From assembly GCF_900104535.1 (NCBI RefSeq), contig NZ_LT629710.1:2294001-2358000 (forward strand): DNA of 64,000 nucleotides, written 5' to 3'. Shown here piece by piece: positions 9,779-20,473 of this stretch. The notes beneath the pieces are model-generated. The model was not told the DNA's origin. It worked only from the letters and a program-made list of their open reading frames with translations, and ran no database searches. Positions within the stretch are counted from its first letter, which is position 1. Every line of letters begins with the position of its first letter. The position numbers and the translations under genes were made by a program. The DNA comes from Nakamurella panacisegetis. Lineage in GTDB: Bacteria > Actinomycetota > Actinomycetes > Mycobacteriales > Nakamurellaceae.

Positions 9779-10783
9779 TCAGGCCTCGCTGGGGTACCAG
9801 ACGCGGACCCGGAGATCGTCGTCGGCACCGATCAGGCCGGCGACGTGACCGCCGGCCGACCCGACCGAGATCAGCTGGTCGAGCAGATCCGGACCGGACA
9901 GGGTCAGCTCGATCAGCGAGTCGGCGCGATGTTCGAACGCCACCCGCGCCTCGTGCCCACCACTGGTCAGCTTCTGCAGCGATCCGGTCGAGGCCAGGGA
10001 GCCGCGGGCCACGCCAAGGAGGCCGAGGGTCTCGTCCATGACGCCGAGCAGTGCCTTTCCGTTCGCCTCGCACATCGCCCGGATCAACTCGGGCCGGGTC
10101 GCGGCCACCCGGGTGGCATCGGCGAATGACGACGCCGCGAGCGATCCGGCCAGCGATCCGCCGGCCTGGGCGACCTGGGCCAGGGCCAGGGCGAGCAGAT
10201 GAGGGACGTGCGAGATCCGAGCCACCGCGTCGTCGTGAGCGGGCGCCTCGGTCGGCACCACCCGCGATCCGAGCCGCAGGGCCAGGCCGGCCACGTCCCC
10301 CCAGACCGTCAGGTCGGAGTCGTCGTCGAGGCACGTGACCCAGGCCGCGCCGTCGAACAGGCCGGCCGACCCGGCGGACCATCCGCTGAACTGGGTGCCG
10401 GCCATCGGGTGCGAACCGACGTATCGCACCTCCGGGGCCAGCTCCGCGACCTGGTCGGCGACCGGGGCCTTGACGCTCGCGACATCGGTGAGCTTGACGG
10501 TGGGCGCTCGCTCGGCGATCCGGGGCAGCAACGTGTCGAACGCGGTGAGCGGCGCCGCGAGGACGAGCAGGCCGTCCTGTTCCGCGGCGGCATCGAGGAT
10601 GTCCTCCAGCGAGCTGTGCACGGTGAACCCGTCGGCCGCCGCGGCGTCCCGGGTCGCCGCGGTCGGCGACCAGCCGGACACCTCGGTGAACGCCGTGGCC
10701 CCCCGGATCAAGGAACCGCCGATCAGGCCGAGCCCGAGGACGAACAACGGTGGTGTGGGATCGCCGACTTCCGAAAACGTCAT
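9779..10783 (-). CDS. tyrA: Prephenate dehydrogenase
   Basis: NAD(P)-dependent oxidative decarboxylation of prephenate to 4-hydroxyphenylpyruvate, the last branch-specific step of tyrosine synthesis. The N-terminus shows the Rossmann fingerprint FVLGLGLIGGSL. The prephenate dehydrogenase signatures GSHPMAGT and SHVPHLLALAL follow, the second with the substrate-binding His pair. No ACT domain is evident at the C-terminus, although the last 60 residues could hold a degenerate one. Clustered ATGs at 10783, 10792 and 10795 are all possible; the frame is open to 10891. I prefer 10783 because it gives the shortest N-terminus before the nucleotide-binding strand. It is divergent from the TadA-associated gene. 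Confidence 0.9.
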   Translation of the reverse strand: MTFSEVGDPTPPLFVLGLGLIGGSLIRGATAFTEVSGWSPTAATRDAAAADGFTVHSSLEDILDAAAEQDGLLVLAAPLTAFDTLLPRIAERAPTVKLTDVASVKAPVADQVAELAPEVRYVGSHPMAGTQFSGWSAGSAGLFDGAAWVTCLDDDSDLTVWGDVAGLALRLGSRVVPTEAPAHDDAVARISHVPHLLALALAQVAQAGGSLAGSLAASSFADATRVAATRPELIRAMCEANGKALLGVMDETLGLLGVARGSLASTGSLQKLTSGGHEARVAFEHRADSLIELTLSGPDLLDQLISVGSAGGHVAGLIGADDDLRVRVWYPSEA

Positions 10784-10932
10784 GGTGATCATCATGGTCG
10801 GTCCGGCGCCCGCGCAGTAGTGCGGCCGCCGAAGTCGGGCCCGGCACCCAGGCTCCGTGGCGGTCGACGTCGTGAACTGGTTCGATGTCAAGGGCGTGGC
10901 CCCGCGGGAAGAACCTGCGTAACGTCTGCCGC

Positions 10933-11409
10933 GTGACTATCGACGGGTTCGCTGCGGCAGTTGTCCTGCAGGACGGCGCATGGAAGTGCTCGCTGCTCGA
11001 CGAGGAGTTGCTGGAGGATCTGGACGGCGTGATCACCGCGCTCCGGCGAGTGGCGGCCACCGGGCCGGTGTTCGGCATGATCGCCGTCGACGATGAGTTC
11101 TTCGTCATCGTGCGGCCCATCCCGGGCGGCGCTTCCCTTCTGTTGTCCGACGCGACGGCCGCCCTGGACTACGACATCGCGGCCGATGTCCTTGACCAGT
11201 TGCACATCGAGGCCCCCGAGGAGGACGAGGTCGACGACGAGCCGTGGCCGGAGGGCGACCTCGCGCTGCTGGCCGATCTCGGTATGCACGAGCAGGAGAT
11301 GCAACTGATCGTCGACGAGTCCGATCTGTATCCCGACGAGCAGCTGTCGCTGATCGCCCAGCGGTGCGGTTTCGGCGATCAGTTCGCCGCGCTGTTGGAA
11401 AAGGTCTGA
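10933..11409 (+). CDS. tRNA adenosine deaminase-associated protein
   Basis: A 158-residue acidic protein found next to tadA in Actinobacteria and named for that association; biochemical role unknown. It starts at GTG 10933 with VTIDGFAAAVV and contains an EAPEEDEVDDEPWPEGD acidic stretch at the centre, typical of the family. An in-frame upstream ATG at 10885 lies inside the divergent tyrA leader and would add a basic, unlike sequence. The gene ends 5 bases before the tadA start, so the two are almost certainly one transcript. Confidence 0.85.
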   Translation: MTIDGFAAAVVLQDGAWKCSLLDEELLEDLDGVITALRRVAATGPVFGMIAVDDEFFVIVRPIPGGASLLLSDATAALDYDIAADVLDQLHIEAPEEDEVDDEPWPEGDLALLADLGMHEQEMQLIVDESDLYPDEQLSLIAQRCGFGDQFAALLEKV

Positions 11410-11414
11410 CGTTC

Positions 11415-11888
11415 GTGCCCGGCTTTGCCGACATCCGGCGGGCCGACGAGGCGTTGATCCGCACGGCGCTGGCCGCGGCGGCCCTTGCTCCGGCCACCGG
11501 CGACGTCCCGATCGGGGCCGTCATCCTGGATGCGTCCGGTGCTCCGGTGGCCACCGCCGGGAATGCCAGGGAGGCCACCGGCGACCCGACGGCCCACGCC
11601 GAGATCCTGGTGCTGCGGGCCGCCGCGGCCGCGCTGGGCCACTGGAATCTGACCGGATACACGCTCGCCGTCACCGCGGAGCCGTGCACGATGTGCGCCG
11701 GCGCGATCGTCCTGGCCCGGATCCAGACCGTCGTGTTCGGCTGCTGGGAGCCCAAGACCGGGGCCGCCGGTTCGCTCTGGGACGTGATGCGCGACCGCCG
11801 GCTGACCCACCGGGTGGAGGTCCGCGGCGGGGTGCTGGCCGACGAGTGCGCCGCCGCGCTGGTCGATTTCTTCGCCCCCCGCCGCTGA
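11415..11888 (+). CDS. tadA: tRNA-specific adenosine deaminase
   Basis: Zinc-dependent deaminase that converts A34 to inosine in the wobble position of tRNA-Arg(ACG). With the GTG at 11415 it has 157 residues, the usual length. The zinc site is complete: the HAE motif (PTAHAEI, catalytic Glu) near residues 55-61 and PCTMC near residues 91-95. The frame is open upstream to 11244, but that part overlaps the preceding gene. It lies directly upstream of tRNA-Ser(CGA), although that tRNA is not a known TadA substrate. Confidence 0.93.
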   Translation: MPGFADIRRADEALIRTALAAAALAPATGDVPIGAVILDASGAPVATAGNAREATGDPTAHAEILVLRAAAAALGHWNLTGYTLAVTAEPCTMCAGAIVLARIQTVVFGCWEPKTGAAGSLWDVMRDRRLTHRVEVRGGVLADECAAALVDFFAPRR

Positions 11889-11946
11889 TCCGCGGCAGCC
11901 GTCGGCGTGGTCGGAGGGGTCCTGAACCTCACCTATACTTTCTTGC

Positions 11947-12034
11947 GGTGGCGTGTCCGAGCGGCCTAAGGAGCACGCCTCGAAAGCGTGTGAGGTGAGA
12001 GCCTCCGAGGGTTCAAATCCCTCCGCCACCGCCA
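11947..12034 (+). tRNA. tRNA-Ser (anticodon CGA)
   Basis: An 88-base class II tRNA with encoded 3' CCA. The acceptor stem GGTGGCG pairs with CGCCACC (12024-12030), the discriminator is G, and CCA occupies 12032-12034. The anticodon stem CACGC/GCGTG encloses the loop CTCGAAA, giving anticodon CGA that reads UCG serine codons. A long variable arm and a perfect T arm (GAGGG-TTCAAAT-CCCTC) confirm tRNA-Ser. Confidence 0.97.
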
Positions 12035-12041
12035 CGTTGAA

Positions 12042-12069
12042 GCCCCGCCGATCATTCGATCGGCGGGGC
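12042..12069 (+). terminator. Terminator after tRNA-Ser
   Basis: A perfect 12-bp stem (GCCCCGCCGATC / GATCGGCGGGGC) with a four-base ATTC loop starts 8 bases after the tRNA and is followed by TCTTCC. It is a strong intrinsic-terminator hairpin that should end the TadA-associated/tadA/tRNA transcript. Confidence 0.85.
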
Positions 12070-12147
12070 TCTTCCGTCTCTGGAGCGTTGACCCGTTTCA
12101 CAGGCGGTGCACCGCAACCGCCCACATGCGGAAGGGACGGTGGGTAT

Positions 12148-12468
12148 ATGGGAAAGTTGATTCCGGCCGGACGGCCCTCGTTGCGTCATCGTGTGCTGGC
12201 CTTCCTCGAAGCCCTGAGTCCCTTCGGCGACGAGCTACCGGTCGGCTCGGCCCGAGGCGACTGGCGATGGCTGTTCGCCGACGACGCCGGGGTGGCCGTC
12301 GTCGGGCCACCGGTCCGGTTCACCTCGGCCGACGCGGCCGAGAAGTGGATCCAGCACAACGCGGCCCGCTTGCGGCGGGCCGGGATCTCGGGGATGACGC
12401 TGCTCGACGGTGAGCACGTGGTGTACGGCCCGACATCGCTGCTTCGCGGACGGGCCAGAGACGACTGA
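12148..12468 (+). CDS. Small hypothetical protein (106 aa)
   Basis: I do not recognise this protein. From the ATG at 12148 it has 106 residues with no membrane segment or cysteine. The pattern is a basic N-terminal helix, a WRWLFADDAGVAVVGPPV strand pair, a helix with DAAEKWIQHN, and a final strand pair. This suggests a small alpha/beta domain. A purine-rich GAAGGGACGG lies upstream. The frame is open back through the tRNA and its terminator, so a longer reading is artefactual. Codon usage matches neighbouring genes. Confidence 0.65.
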   Translation: MGKLIPAGRPSLRHRVLAFLEALSPFGDELPVGSARGDWRWLFADDAGVAVVGPPVRFTSADAAEKWIQHNAARLRRAGISGMTLLDGEHVVYGPTSLLRGRARDD

Positions 12469-12815
12469 CCTCGGGTCATGGCTACCGCTCAGGTCCGCCA
12501 CCCCATCGCCACAGACCCGAGCCGCAGAGTTGTTCTCACGGCCCCAGTGACACCGAGTCCCCCATCCTCACCGCCGCCGGGAGCCGTCCAATTTCCTCGG
12601 TCCGTCGAGTGCAACGCGGATCCAGGAGCAGTCGAATCGACAAGGATGTCGGAGCTGGGCTCGACCCGGCTCCGACATCGATTTCCTCCCACTCCCTCCC
12701 GTGAACGGGTGAATGCACCCGCGGCGGGCATGAATGTGCCGCCTCCGCTGTTGCTGACTGACGTGCCGCCGATCACCGGAGATCGGCCCCTTCGAGCAGC
12801 AACTGGAGATGTGAC
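12469..12815. other. Intergenic region of about 350 bases
   Basis: No convincing gene. An open frame at 12478-12819 translates to a Pro/Ser/Arg-rich sequence without structure and is rejected. The region holds one strong inverted repeat (12647-12677) and the ribosome site of the aldo/keto reductase (GGAG about 12 bases before its ATG). The reductase promoter is presumably here. Confidence 0.6.
12647..12677. repeat. Inverted repeat / hairpin
   Basis: TGTCGGAGC (12647-12655) and GCTCCGACA (12669-12677) are perfect 9-base arms. Inside them GGG and CCC also pair around CTCGA after one mismatch, so up to 12 bp can form. It could terminate the 106-residue gene or be an operator for the reductase, whose start is 138 bases further on. 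Confidence 0.5.
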
Positions 12816-14982
<2,167 letters not shown>

Positions 14983-15012
14983 ACGCTCCGGCGCGGTGAT
15001 CCGCCCGGCGGC

Positions 15013-15939
15013 TCATCGAGACGACGGTCGCACCCCGCCCGGGTCGAACACCCACGGATGGCGGGGGAGCGCGGTCGGGTCGAACCGAGCGGCGAGTTCC
15101 GTCATCGTGACGTCCTCGCCGGGTTCGGCCAGGTCCAGGGACCGGGCGATCACTCCGAGCACGTCCCCCGGAGAACGGCCCAGCGCTCGCAGATCGGTCA
15201 GGGTGACGGCTCCGTCGCGCTTGGCCAGCCGGGCCCCGTGGATGTTCAGCGCCAGCGGCACGTGCGCGTAGGTCGGCTGGGGCAAGCCCAGGAGGTGGCC
15301 CAGGAAGGCCTGACGCGGAGCCGAGGTGAGCAGGTCGTCGCCGCGCACCACCTGATCGACGCCGGCTGCCGCGTCGTCAACCACGACGGCCAGGTTGTAG
15401 GCGACGACGCCGTCCGTCCGGCGCAGTACCAGGTCGTCCACCGGACCGGTCAGGTCACCGAGCAGGTCGTCGTGGACGGTCCACTCGGCCGCCTCGGCCC
15501 GCAGTCGCAGGGCCGATCGTCGCCCCGCTTGTCGCCGTTCGCCGCGTTCGGGCGCCGTCAGGTTCCGGCAGGTGCCGGGGTAGGCCCCCTCGGGACCGTG
15601 CGGGGCGGCGGCGGCCTCCTGGATCTCCCGGCGCGTGCAGAAGCACTCGTAGGTCAGGCCGTCCTGCTCGAGCCGGGTGATCGCCGCCGTGTAGACCTCG
15701 TGTCGATCCGACTGGCGGACGACCGGGCCGTCCCAGTCCAGGCCGAGCGCGGTCAGATCGTTCAGCTGGCGTTCCTGCGCCCCGGGCGCGACCCGGTCCA
15801 GGTTCTCGACGCGCAGCCGGAAGGAGCGACCGGTGGTCCGGGCGAACAGCCAGGCCAACACGGCGGTGCGGAGGTTCCCGACGTGCAGATCCCCCGACGG
15901 GCTGGGGGCGAACCGGCCGGCACCGGGGACGGGATCCAC
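15013..15939 (-). CDS. gluQ: Glutamyl-queuosine tRNA(Asp) synthetase
   Basis: A paralogue of glutamyl-tRNA synthetase that lacks the anticodon-binding domain. It attaches glutamate to the cyclopentene ring of queuosine 34 in tRNA-Asp. The 308 residues match GluQ-RS (about 300) and not GltX (about 470-490). The HIGH-equivalent is in APSPSGDLHVGN, the KMSKS-equivalent is LAKRDG, and the zinc site uses CFC, a Tyr and TCR (CTRRE, YPGTCR). The KMSKS variant has Ala in place of Ser, which is tolerated in the family. Convergent to tgt with a 30-base gap. Confidence 0.9.
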   Translation of the reverse strand: MDPVPGAGRFAPSPSGDLHVGNLRTAVLAWLFARTTGRSFRLRVENLDRVAPGAQERQLNDLTALGLDWDGPVVRQSDRHEVYTAAITRLEQDGLTYECFCTRREIQEAAAAPHGPEGAYPGTCRNLTAPERGERRQAGRRSALRLRAEAAEWTVHDDLLGDLTGPVDDLVLRRTDGVVAYNLAVVVDDAAAGVDQVVRGDDLLTSAPRQAFLGHLLGLPQPTYAHVPLALNIHGARLAKRDGAVTLTDLRALGRSPGDVLGVIARSLDLAEPGEDVTMTELAARFDPTALPRHPWVFDPGGVRPSSR

Positions 15940-16093
15940 CGGGCCAGGTTATCGGGCGCGTCGAACCGGCGGAGAACCTCGATCAGGGCCGCTCGCGCCT
16001 GTCGTCGGCTCATCGGGCGTCGGTGGCAGCGCCTACCCTGCAAGAGCCGGTCGAGTTCCGGCGCACGCGACCGAACGACGAGCGGGGTAGGGC

Positions 16094-18214
16094 ATGAGCA
16101 CGGAGAGTCTGACGACCACCGGTCTGCGCGAGCGGGCGGAGGAGCACCTGCGAGCGCTGGTCGGATCCGACGCGGCGACGTTGCGAGACGACCAGTGGAC
16201 CGCGATCGAGGCGCTGGTGGCGGGCCGGCGCCGGGCTCTGGTGGTCCAGCGCACCGGGTGGGGCAAGTCGGCGGTCTACTTCGTGGCCACGGCCCTGCTG
16301 CGCGAGCAGGGGGCCGGGCCGACGGTGATCATCTCGCCGCTGCTGTCGCTGATGCGCAACCAGATCGCCGCGGCCGGGCGGGCCGGGATCAGCGCGGTGA
16401 CGATCAACTCGGCCAACTCCGAGCAGTGGGCCGGAGTGCACCAGCAGGTGCGGTCGGGTGAGGTGGACGTGCTGCTGGTCTCGCCCGAGCGGTTGAACAA
16501 TCCCGGCTTCCGGGACGAGGTGCTGCCCCAGCTCGCGGCCACGGCCGGACTGGTCGTCATCGACGAGGCCCACTGCATCTCCGACTGGGGCCACGACTTC
16601 CGGCCCGACTACCGCCGCATCCGTACGCTGCTGACCGATCTGCCGTCCGGGATCCCGGTGCTGGCCACCACGGCCACCGCGAACGCCCGGGTCACCACCG
16701 ACGTGGCCGAGCAGTTGCAGATCGCCGACGCCGCGCCGGTTCTCGTGTTGCGGGGGACGCTGGACCGGGAGTCGCTGCATCTCGGTGTGGTCAAGCTGCC
16801 CGACCAGCCGTCGCGGTTGGCCTGGCTGGCCCAGCACCTGCCCGAGCTGCCCGGCTCCGGGATCATCTACTGCCTGACCGTGGCGGCCACCGAGCAGGTG
16901 GCCGATTTCCTGCGCGGCAACGGTTTCGAGGTGGCCGCGTACTCCGGTCAGACCGAACAGGCCGACCGATTGCAGGCCGAGGACGACCTGATCAACAACC
17001 GGGTCAAGGCGCTGATCGCCACCTCAGCCCTTGGTATGGGTTTCGACAAGCCGGACCTCGGCTTCGTCGTTCACCTGGGGGCCCCGAACTCGCCGATCGC
17101 CTACTACCAGCAGGTGGGCCGGGCCGGCCGTGGCGTGGAGAACGCCACCGTGGTGCTGCTGCCCGGCCAGGAGGACCAGGACATCTGGAACTACTTCGGC
17201 TCGCTCGGGTTCCCGGCCGAATTCGATGTGCTGCAGACGTTGTCGGAGCTGGAGGCGGCCGGACGGCCGCTGTCCCTGCCGGCGCTCGAACCGCGGGTCC
17301 AGCTGCGGCGTTCGCGGCTGGAGATGATGCTCAAGGTGCTCGACGTCGATGGTGCCGTGCAACGGGTGTCGGGCGGCTGGACGGCGACCGGGAAACCGTG
17401 GACGTACGACACCGGCCGCTACGAGCGGGTGGCCCAGGCCCGCAAGGTCGAGGAGCAGGCCATGATCACCTACCAGCAGACGTCCGACTGCCGGATGAAC
17501 TACCTGCGTCTCCAACTCGACGACGACCCGGGCAGCGTCGGCTGCGGGCGCTGCGACAACTGCGGTGGGCTCCGCCTCGATGCATCGGCCGACGTCTCCG
17601 GGGTGGAGGCGGCGCGGGCGAAGCTCTCGATCCCTGGAATCGCCGTTGATCCCCGTGGTCAGTGGCCCACCGGCATGTCGGCGATGGGGGTTTCACTGTC
17701 CGGGAAGATCCCGATGGGGGAGCGGGCCGAGCCCGGCCGGGCGGTCGGCCGCTTGGACGGGATCGGTTGGGGCACTGCCCTTCGCGATGCGTTGCGCGCG
17801 GACGCGGCCGACGGGCCGACGCCGGTACCGCTGCGCCACGCTGCGGTGGACGTACTCAATGCGTGGCCCGAGCTGGCGCAGATCGACGGCGTGGTCTTCC
17901 TGGAATCCGTGACGAAACGCGAACTGGTCGAGCACCTGGCGACCGGGATGGCCCGGTACCGCAAGGTCCCGGTGCTGGCCCGGTTCGACCTGCTCTCCGA
18001 CGGGCCGCCGCCCCCGTCGGCGGTGAACTCCGCGCAGCGACTCAAAGGCATCCTCGGCCGGCACCGGCTCGACCATCCGGAAGCGGTGGCCGGCCAACGG
18101 GTTCTGCTGATCGACGACCGGACCGACAGCGGCTGGACGTTGGCCGTGGCCGCCCGCGAGTTGCGTCGCGCCGGCGCCGCGGCGGTCTTCCCGTTCGTGC
18201 TTGCGGTCGGCTGA
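16094..18214 (+). CDS. RecQ family DNA helicase with C-terminal PRTase-like domain
   Basis: ATP-dependent 3'-5' DNA helicase of 706 residues. It has the motif 0 region RDDQWTAI, Walker A TGWGKS (54-59), DEAH near 157 within the RecQ signature DEAHCISDWGHDFRP, and QVGRAGRG as motif VI. The RecQ zinc-binding set DCRMNYL, then CGRCDNC, follows near 465-495. No HRDC domain is seen. Instead the last 120 residues end in VLLIDDRTDSGWTL (from about 670), which has the form of a phosphoribosyltransferase PRPP-loop strand. This architecture occurs in some actinobacterial RecQ proteins. Whether the tail is catalytic is unknown: the usual TGxT of the PRPP loop reads SGWT. Confidence 0.88.
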   Translation: MSTESLTTTGLRERAEEHLRALVGSDAATLRDDQWTAIEALVAGRRRALVVQRTGWGKSAVYFVATALLREQGAGPTVIISPLLSLMRNQIAAAGRAGISAVTINSANSEQWAGVHQQVRSGEVDVLLVSPERLNNPGFRDEVLPQLAATAGLVVIDEAHCISDWGHDFRPDYRRIRTLLTDLPSGIPVLATTATANARVTTDVAEQLQIADAAPVLVLRGTLDRESLHLGVVKLPDQPSRLAWLAQHLPELPGSGIIYCLTVAATEQVADFLRGNGFEVAAYSGQTEQADRLQAEDDLINNRVKALIATSALGMGFDKPDLGFVVHLGAPNSPIAYYQQVGRAGRGVENATVVLLPGQEDQDIWNYFGSLGFPAEFDVLQTLSELEAAGRPLSLPALEPRVQLRRSRLEMMLKVLDVDGAVQRVSGGWTATGKPWTYDTGRYERVAQARKVEEQAMITYQQTSDCRMNYLRLQLDDDPGSVGCGRCDNCGGLRLDASADVSGVEAARAKLSIPGIAVDPRGQWPTGMSAMGVSLSGKIPMGERAEPGRAVGRLDGIGWGTALRDALRADAADGPTPVPLRHAAVDVLNAWPELAQIDGVVFLESVTKRELVEHLATGMARYRKVPVLARFDLLSDGPPPPSAVNSAQRLKGILGRHRLDHPEAVAGQRVLLIDDRTDSGWTLAVAARELRRAGAAAVFPFVLAVG

Positions 18215-18227
18215 AACGGCCCCGACG

Positions 18228-19319
18228 TCAGCCCGCGTCGGACCAGGGGCCAACGGACGTGGTAACCGGTTCTCCGGTGAGGGCCGATTCGTCGATGGCC
18301 AGTGAGATCAGGTGGTCCTGGCAACCGTCGGCCAGCGGGTACGGCGCCGGTCCGGCGTCGCGGGCCCACGCTCCGGTCGCGGCCATGATCGAGGCGATCG
18401 CGATCTCCTCGTCCATCAGTCGATGCCCGACGAAGGGATTGCGGTACACGATCGTTCCGTCGAACGAGAAGTGCTCGGTGTCGTGACCGTCCAGGTTCAG
18501 GTCGTGGCCGAGCTGGTAGCGACGGAGTTCCGATTCGGTGATGCCACGCGGCTCGGCCAGCCGGATCACGCGGTTGTCGTCGATCTCGCCCCGGCTCCCC
18601 CGGATCAGGATGCGCCGGAACCGCAGCTGGTTGTGCCACTGGTTGTCGGTGAAGTCGTAGAGCCCGGAGAGGCCGTCGCCGAGATCGACGGTGGCGATGA
18701 TGGTGGTGGCCGGCTTCTCCGTGTCGTCATCGGTCCAGCCGGCCCGGGTCAGCGGGTCGACGAGCGGTGCATCGAACGTCCGGGCGCAGACGGTGGCCGG
18801 CCCGAACCCGGCGCCGAGGAACCCGCGCATCATCGACACCGCGTGGTAGCCGTGGGTCGAGGACACCTGGACCGAGGTCGGGGTGCCGATGACACCGCCG
18901 CGCACCACGGCCATCCGCGCGGCGTGGGCCGGGAGCAGCAGGTACTGCTCGGCCACCTGCACCATCCGCCGGTCGCCGACGGCGTCCCACAGGGCGCGCA
19001 GTCCCGCCTCGTCCGGCGCCGGGGGTGTCTCGCTCAGTACACGGCCGCCGGCGCCGACCACGTCGGTGAGCACCGCCGGGTTCGCCGGCCACGGCACCGA
19101 GCTGACCACGAAGTCCGGACGCTGCCGGCGCTGCAACTCGCCCGGATCAAGATAGCCGGGGACCTGCCACCGGGCGGTGGCCCGCTCGGCCGATTCGGTG
19201 CGACGGGCAGCCACCCCGACCAGCGTGAACCGGTCCGGCATCAGCTGGGCCAGGCGAGCGAAAAAGTCTGCCCGCCATCCGGTTCCGACGATGCCGACGG
19301 TGTACGGGGTGAGCGTCAT
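18228..19319 (-). CDS. Gfo/Idh/MocA family oxidoreductase
   Basis: NAD(P)-dependent oxidoreductase of sugar-dehydrogenase type, 363 residues. The N-terminal Rossmann motif GIVGTGWRADFF is followed by a C-terminal alpha/beta domain. The usual EKP motif is replaced by SETPPAP, so the catalytic Lys of the family appears to be missing. Residues YQLGHDLNLDGHDTEHFSF are unusual and acidic. Substrate unknown. The ATG at 19319 was chosen because the Rossmann strand begins 7 residues later; the frame is open well upstream into the lipoate-ligase region. It is separated from lplA by 41 bases on the same strand. Confidence 0.8.
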   Translation of the reverse strand: MTLTPYTVGIVGTGWRADFFARLAQLMPDRFTLVGVAARRTESAERATARWQVPGYLDPGELQRRQRPDFVVSSVPWPANPAVLTDVVGAGGRVLSETPPAPDEAGLRALWDAVGDRRMVQVAEQYLLLPAHAARMAVVRGGVIGTPTSVQVSSTHGYHAVSMMRGFLGAGFGPATVCARTFDAPLVDPLTRAGWTDDDTEKPATTIIATVDLGDGLSGLYDFTDNQWHNQLRFRRILIRGSRGEIDDNRVIRLAEPRGITESELRRYQLGHDLNLDGHDTEHFSFDGTIVYRNPFVGHRLMDEEIAIASIMAATGAWARDAGPAPYPLADGCQDHLISLAIDESALTGEPVTTSVGPWSDAG

Positions 19320-19360
19320 GCGCTCATCTTGGCAGGTCGCCCGGCGCGGCCTCGAACCGG

Positions 19361-20410
19361 CTACGGAACGCGGGCGGTCCAGGCCGGGGTGGCGAACTTG
19401 CCAGCGGCCAAGGCTTCCGACTCGGCCAGCGTGGCCGCGTCGAGCTCCACCGGGGTGAGGCCGTACCGGGCGTCGAAGTGCGCGATCATCGCGCCGATGA
19501 TCGCCTCCCGGGACAACCCGGTCTGCGAGCGCAGCGGATCGACACGCTTGTTGGCGCTCTTGATGCCCTTGTCCGACATCTTCTCCCGGCCGATCCGCAG
19601 CACGTCCAGCATCTTGTCGGCGTCGATGTCGTAGGCCATCGTCACGTGGTGCAGAACGCCGCCGCCGGCCAGGCGCTTCTGCGCGGCACCCGCGATCTTC
19701 CCGGCCGGGGACGCGATGTCGTTGAGCGGCACGAACTTCGCCTCGATCCCGACGTCGGCCAGCGCACCGAGCACCCAGTCGTCCAGGAACGAGTACGACG
19801 CCGCGAACGAGAGCCCCTCGACCAACGAGCCCGGCACGTACAGCGAGTAGGTGATGGTGTTGCCCGGCTCGACGAACATGGCACCGCCGCCGGAGATCCG
19901 GCGGACCACCGTCACGTCGTGGCGGGCCGCGGCCTCCAGATCGACCTCGTTGGTCAGTGACTGGAACGAGCCGATGATGACGGCGTTCGACGCCCATTCC
20001 CAGATGCGCAGCGACGGGGCACGGGTGCCGGCGCCGACCTGACGGGCGAGCACCTCGTCGATCGCCATCTGCATGGCCGGGTGCTGCGGCCCGGCGCTGA
20101 GCAGTTCGAACGAATGGTCGTGCCAGCTGGTGGCCCGGCCCAGGGCCCGCCGGACGGCGATGGCGACCGACTCCGGGGTGAAGCCGATCATCGTCACGCC
20201 GGGAGCCAGTGCCTTTTCGACCGCATCGGTCAAGGCGGCGGCGTTCGTGTCGGCGGGCAGCCCGGTCAGCGCGGCGTTGATGTCCTCCAGGGCCTCGTCC
20301 GGCTCCAGGAAGAAGTCGCCCGAGATGGCCACCGACACCAGGGTGCCGTCCTCGACCGTGACGTCGGCGGCGACCAGCTTGCCGCCCGGGACCTTGTACT
20401 CACCATGCAT
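19361..20410 (-). CDS. Lipoate-protein ligase family protein, accessory domain at N-terminus
   Basis: Activates lipoate and attaches it to lysines of 2-oxoacid dehydrogenase or GcvH lipoyl domains. In the 349 residues, the first 85 (MHGEYKVPGGKLVAADV, DFFLEPDEAL) resemble the LplA C-terminal accessory domain, and the catalytic domain follows. This is the reverse of E. coli LplA. Catalytic features are RRISGGGAMFVEPGN and SPAGKIAGAAQKR, whose Lys binds the lipoyl-adenylate. It could be an octanoyl transferase (LipM-like), but the accessory domain favours ligase. The upstream gene on the same strand is an MFS carrier. Confidence 0.82.
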   Translation of the reverse strand: MHGEYKVPGGKLVAADVTVEDGTLVSVAISGDFFLEPDEALEDINAALTGLPADTNAAALTDAVEKALAPGVTMIGFTPESVAIAVRRALGRATSWHDHSFELLSAGPQHPAMQMAIDEVLARQVGAGTRAPSLRIWEWASNAVIIGSFQSLTNEVDLEAAARHDVTVVRRISGGGAMFVEPGNTITYSLYVPGSLVEGLSFAASYSFLDDWVLGALADVGIEAKFVPLNDIASPAGKIAGAAQKRLAGGGVLHHVTMAYDIDADKMLDVLRIGREKMSDKGIKSANKRVDPLRSQTGLSREAIIGAMIAHFDARYGLTPVELDAATLAESEALAAGKFATPAWTARVP

Positions 20411-20473
20411 GACCGTGCTCCGTTCGCTGTGCTCCTGTGCAGAGCAACCGCATTGTCGTCCGGCCCATTCCGG

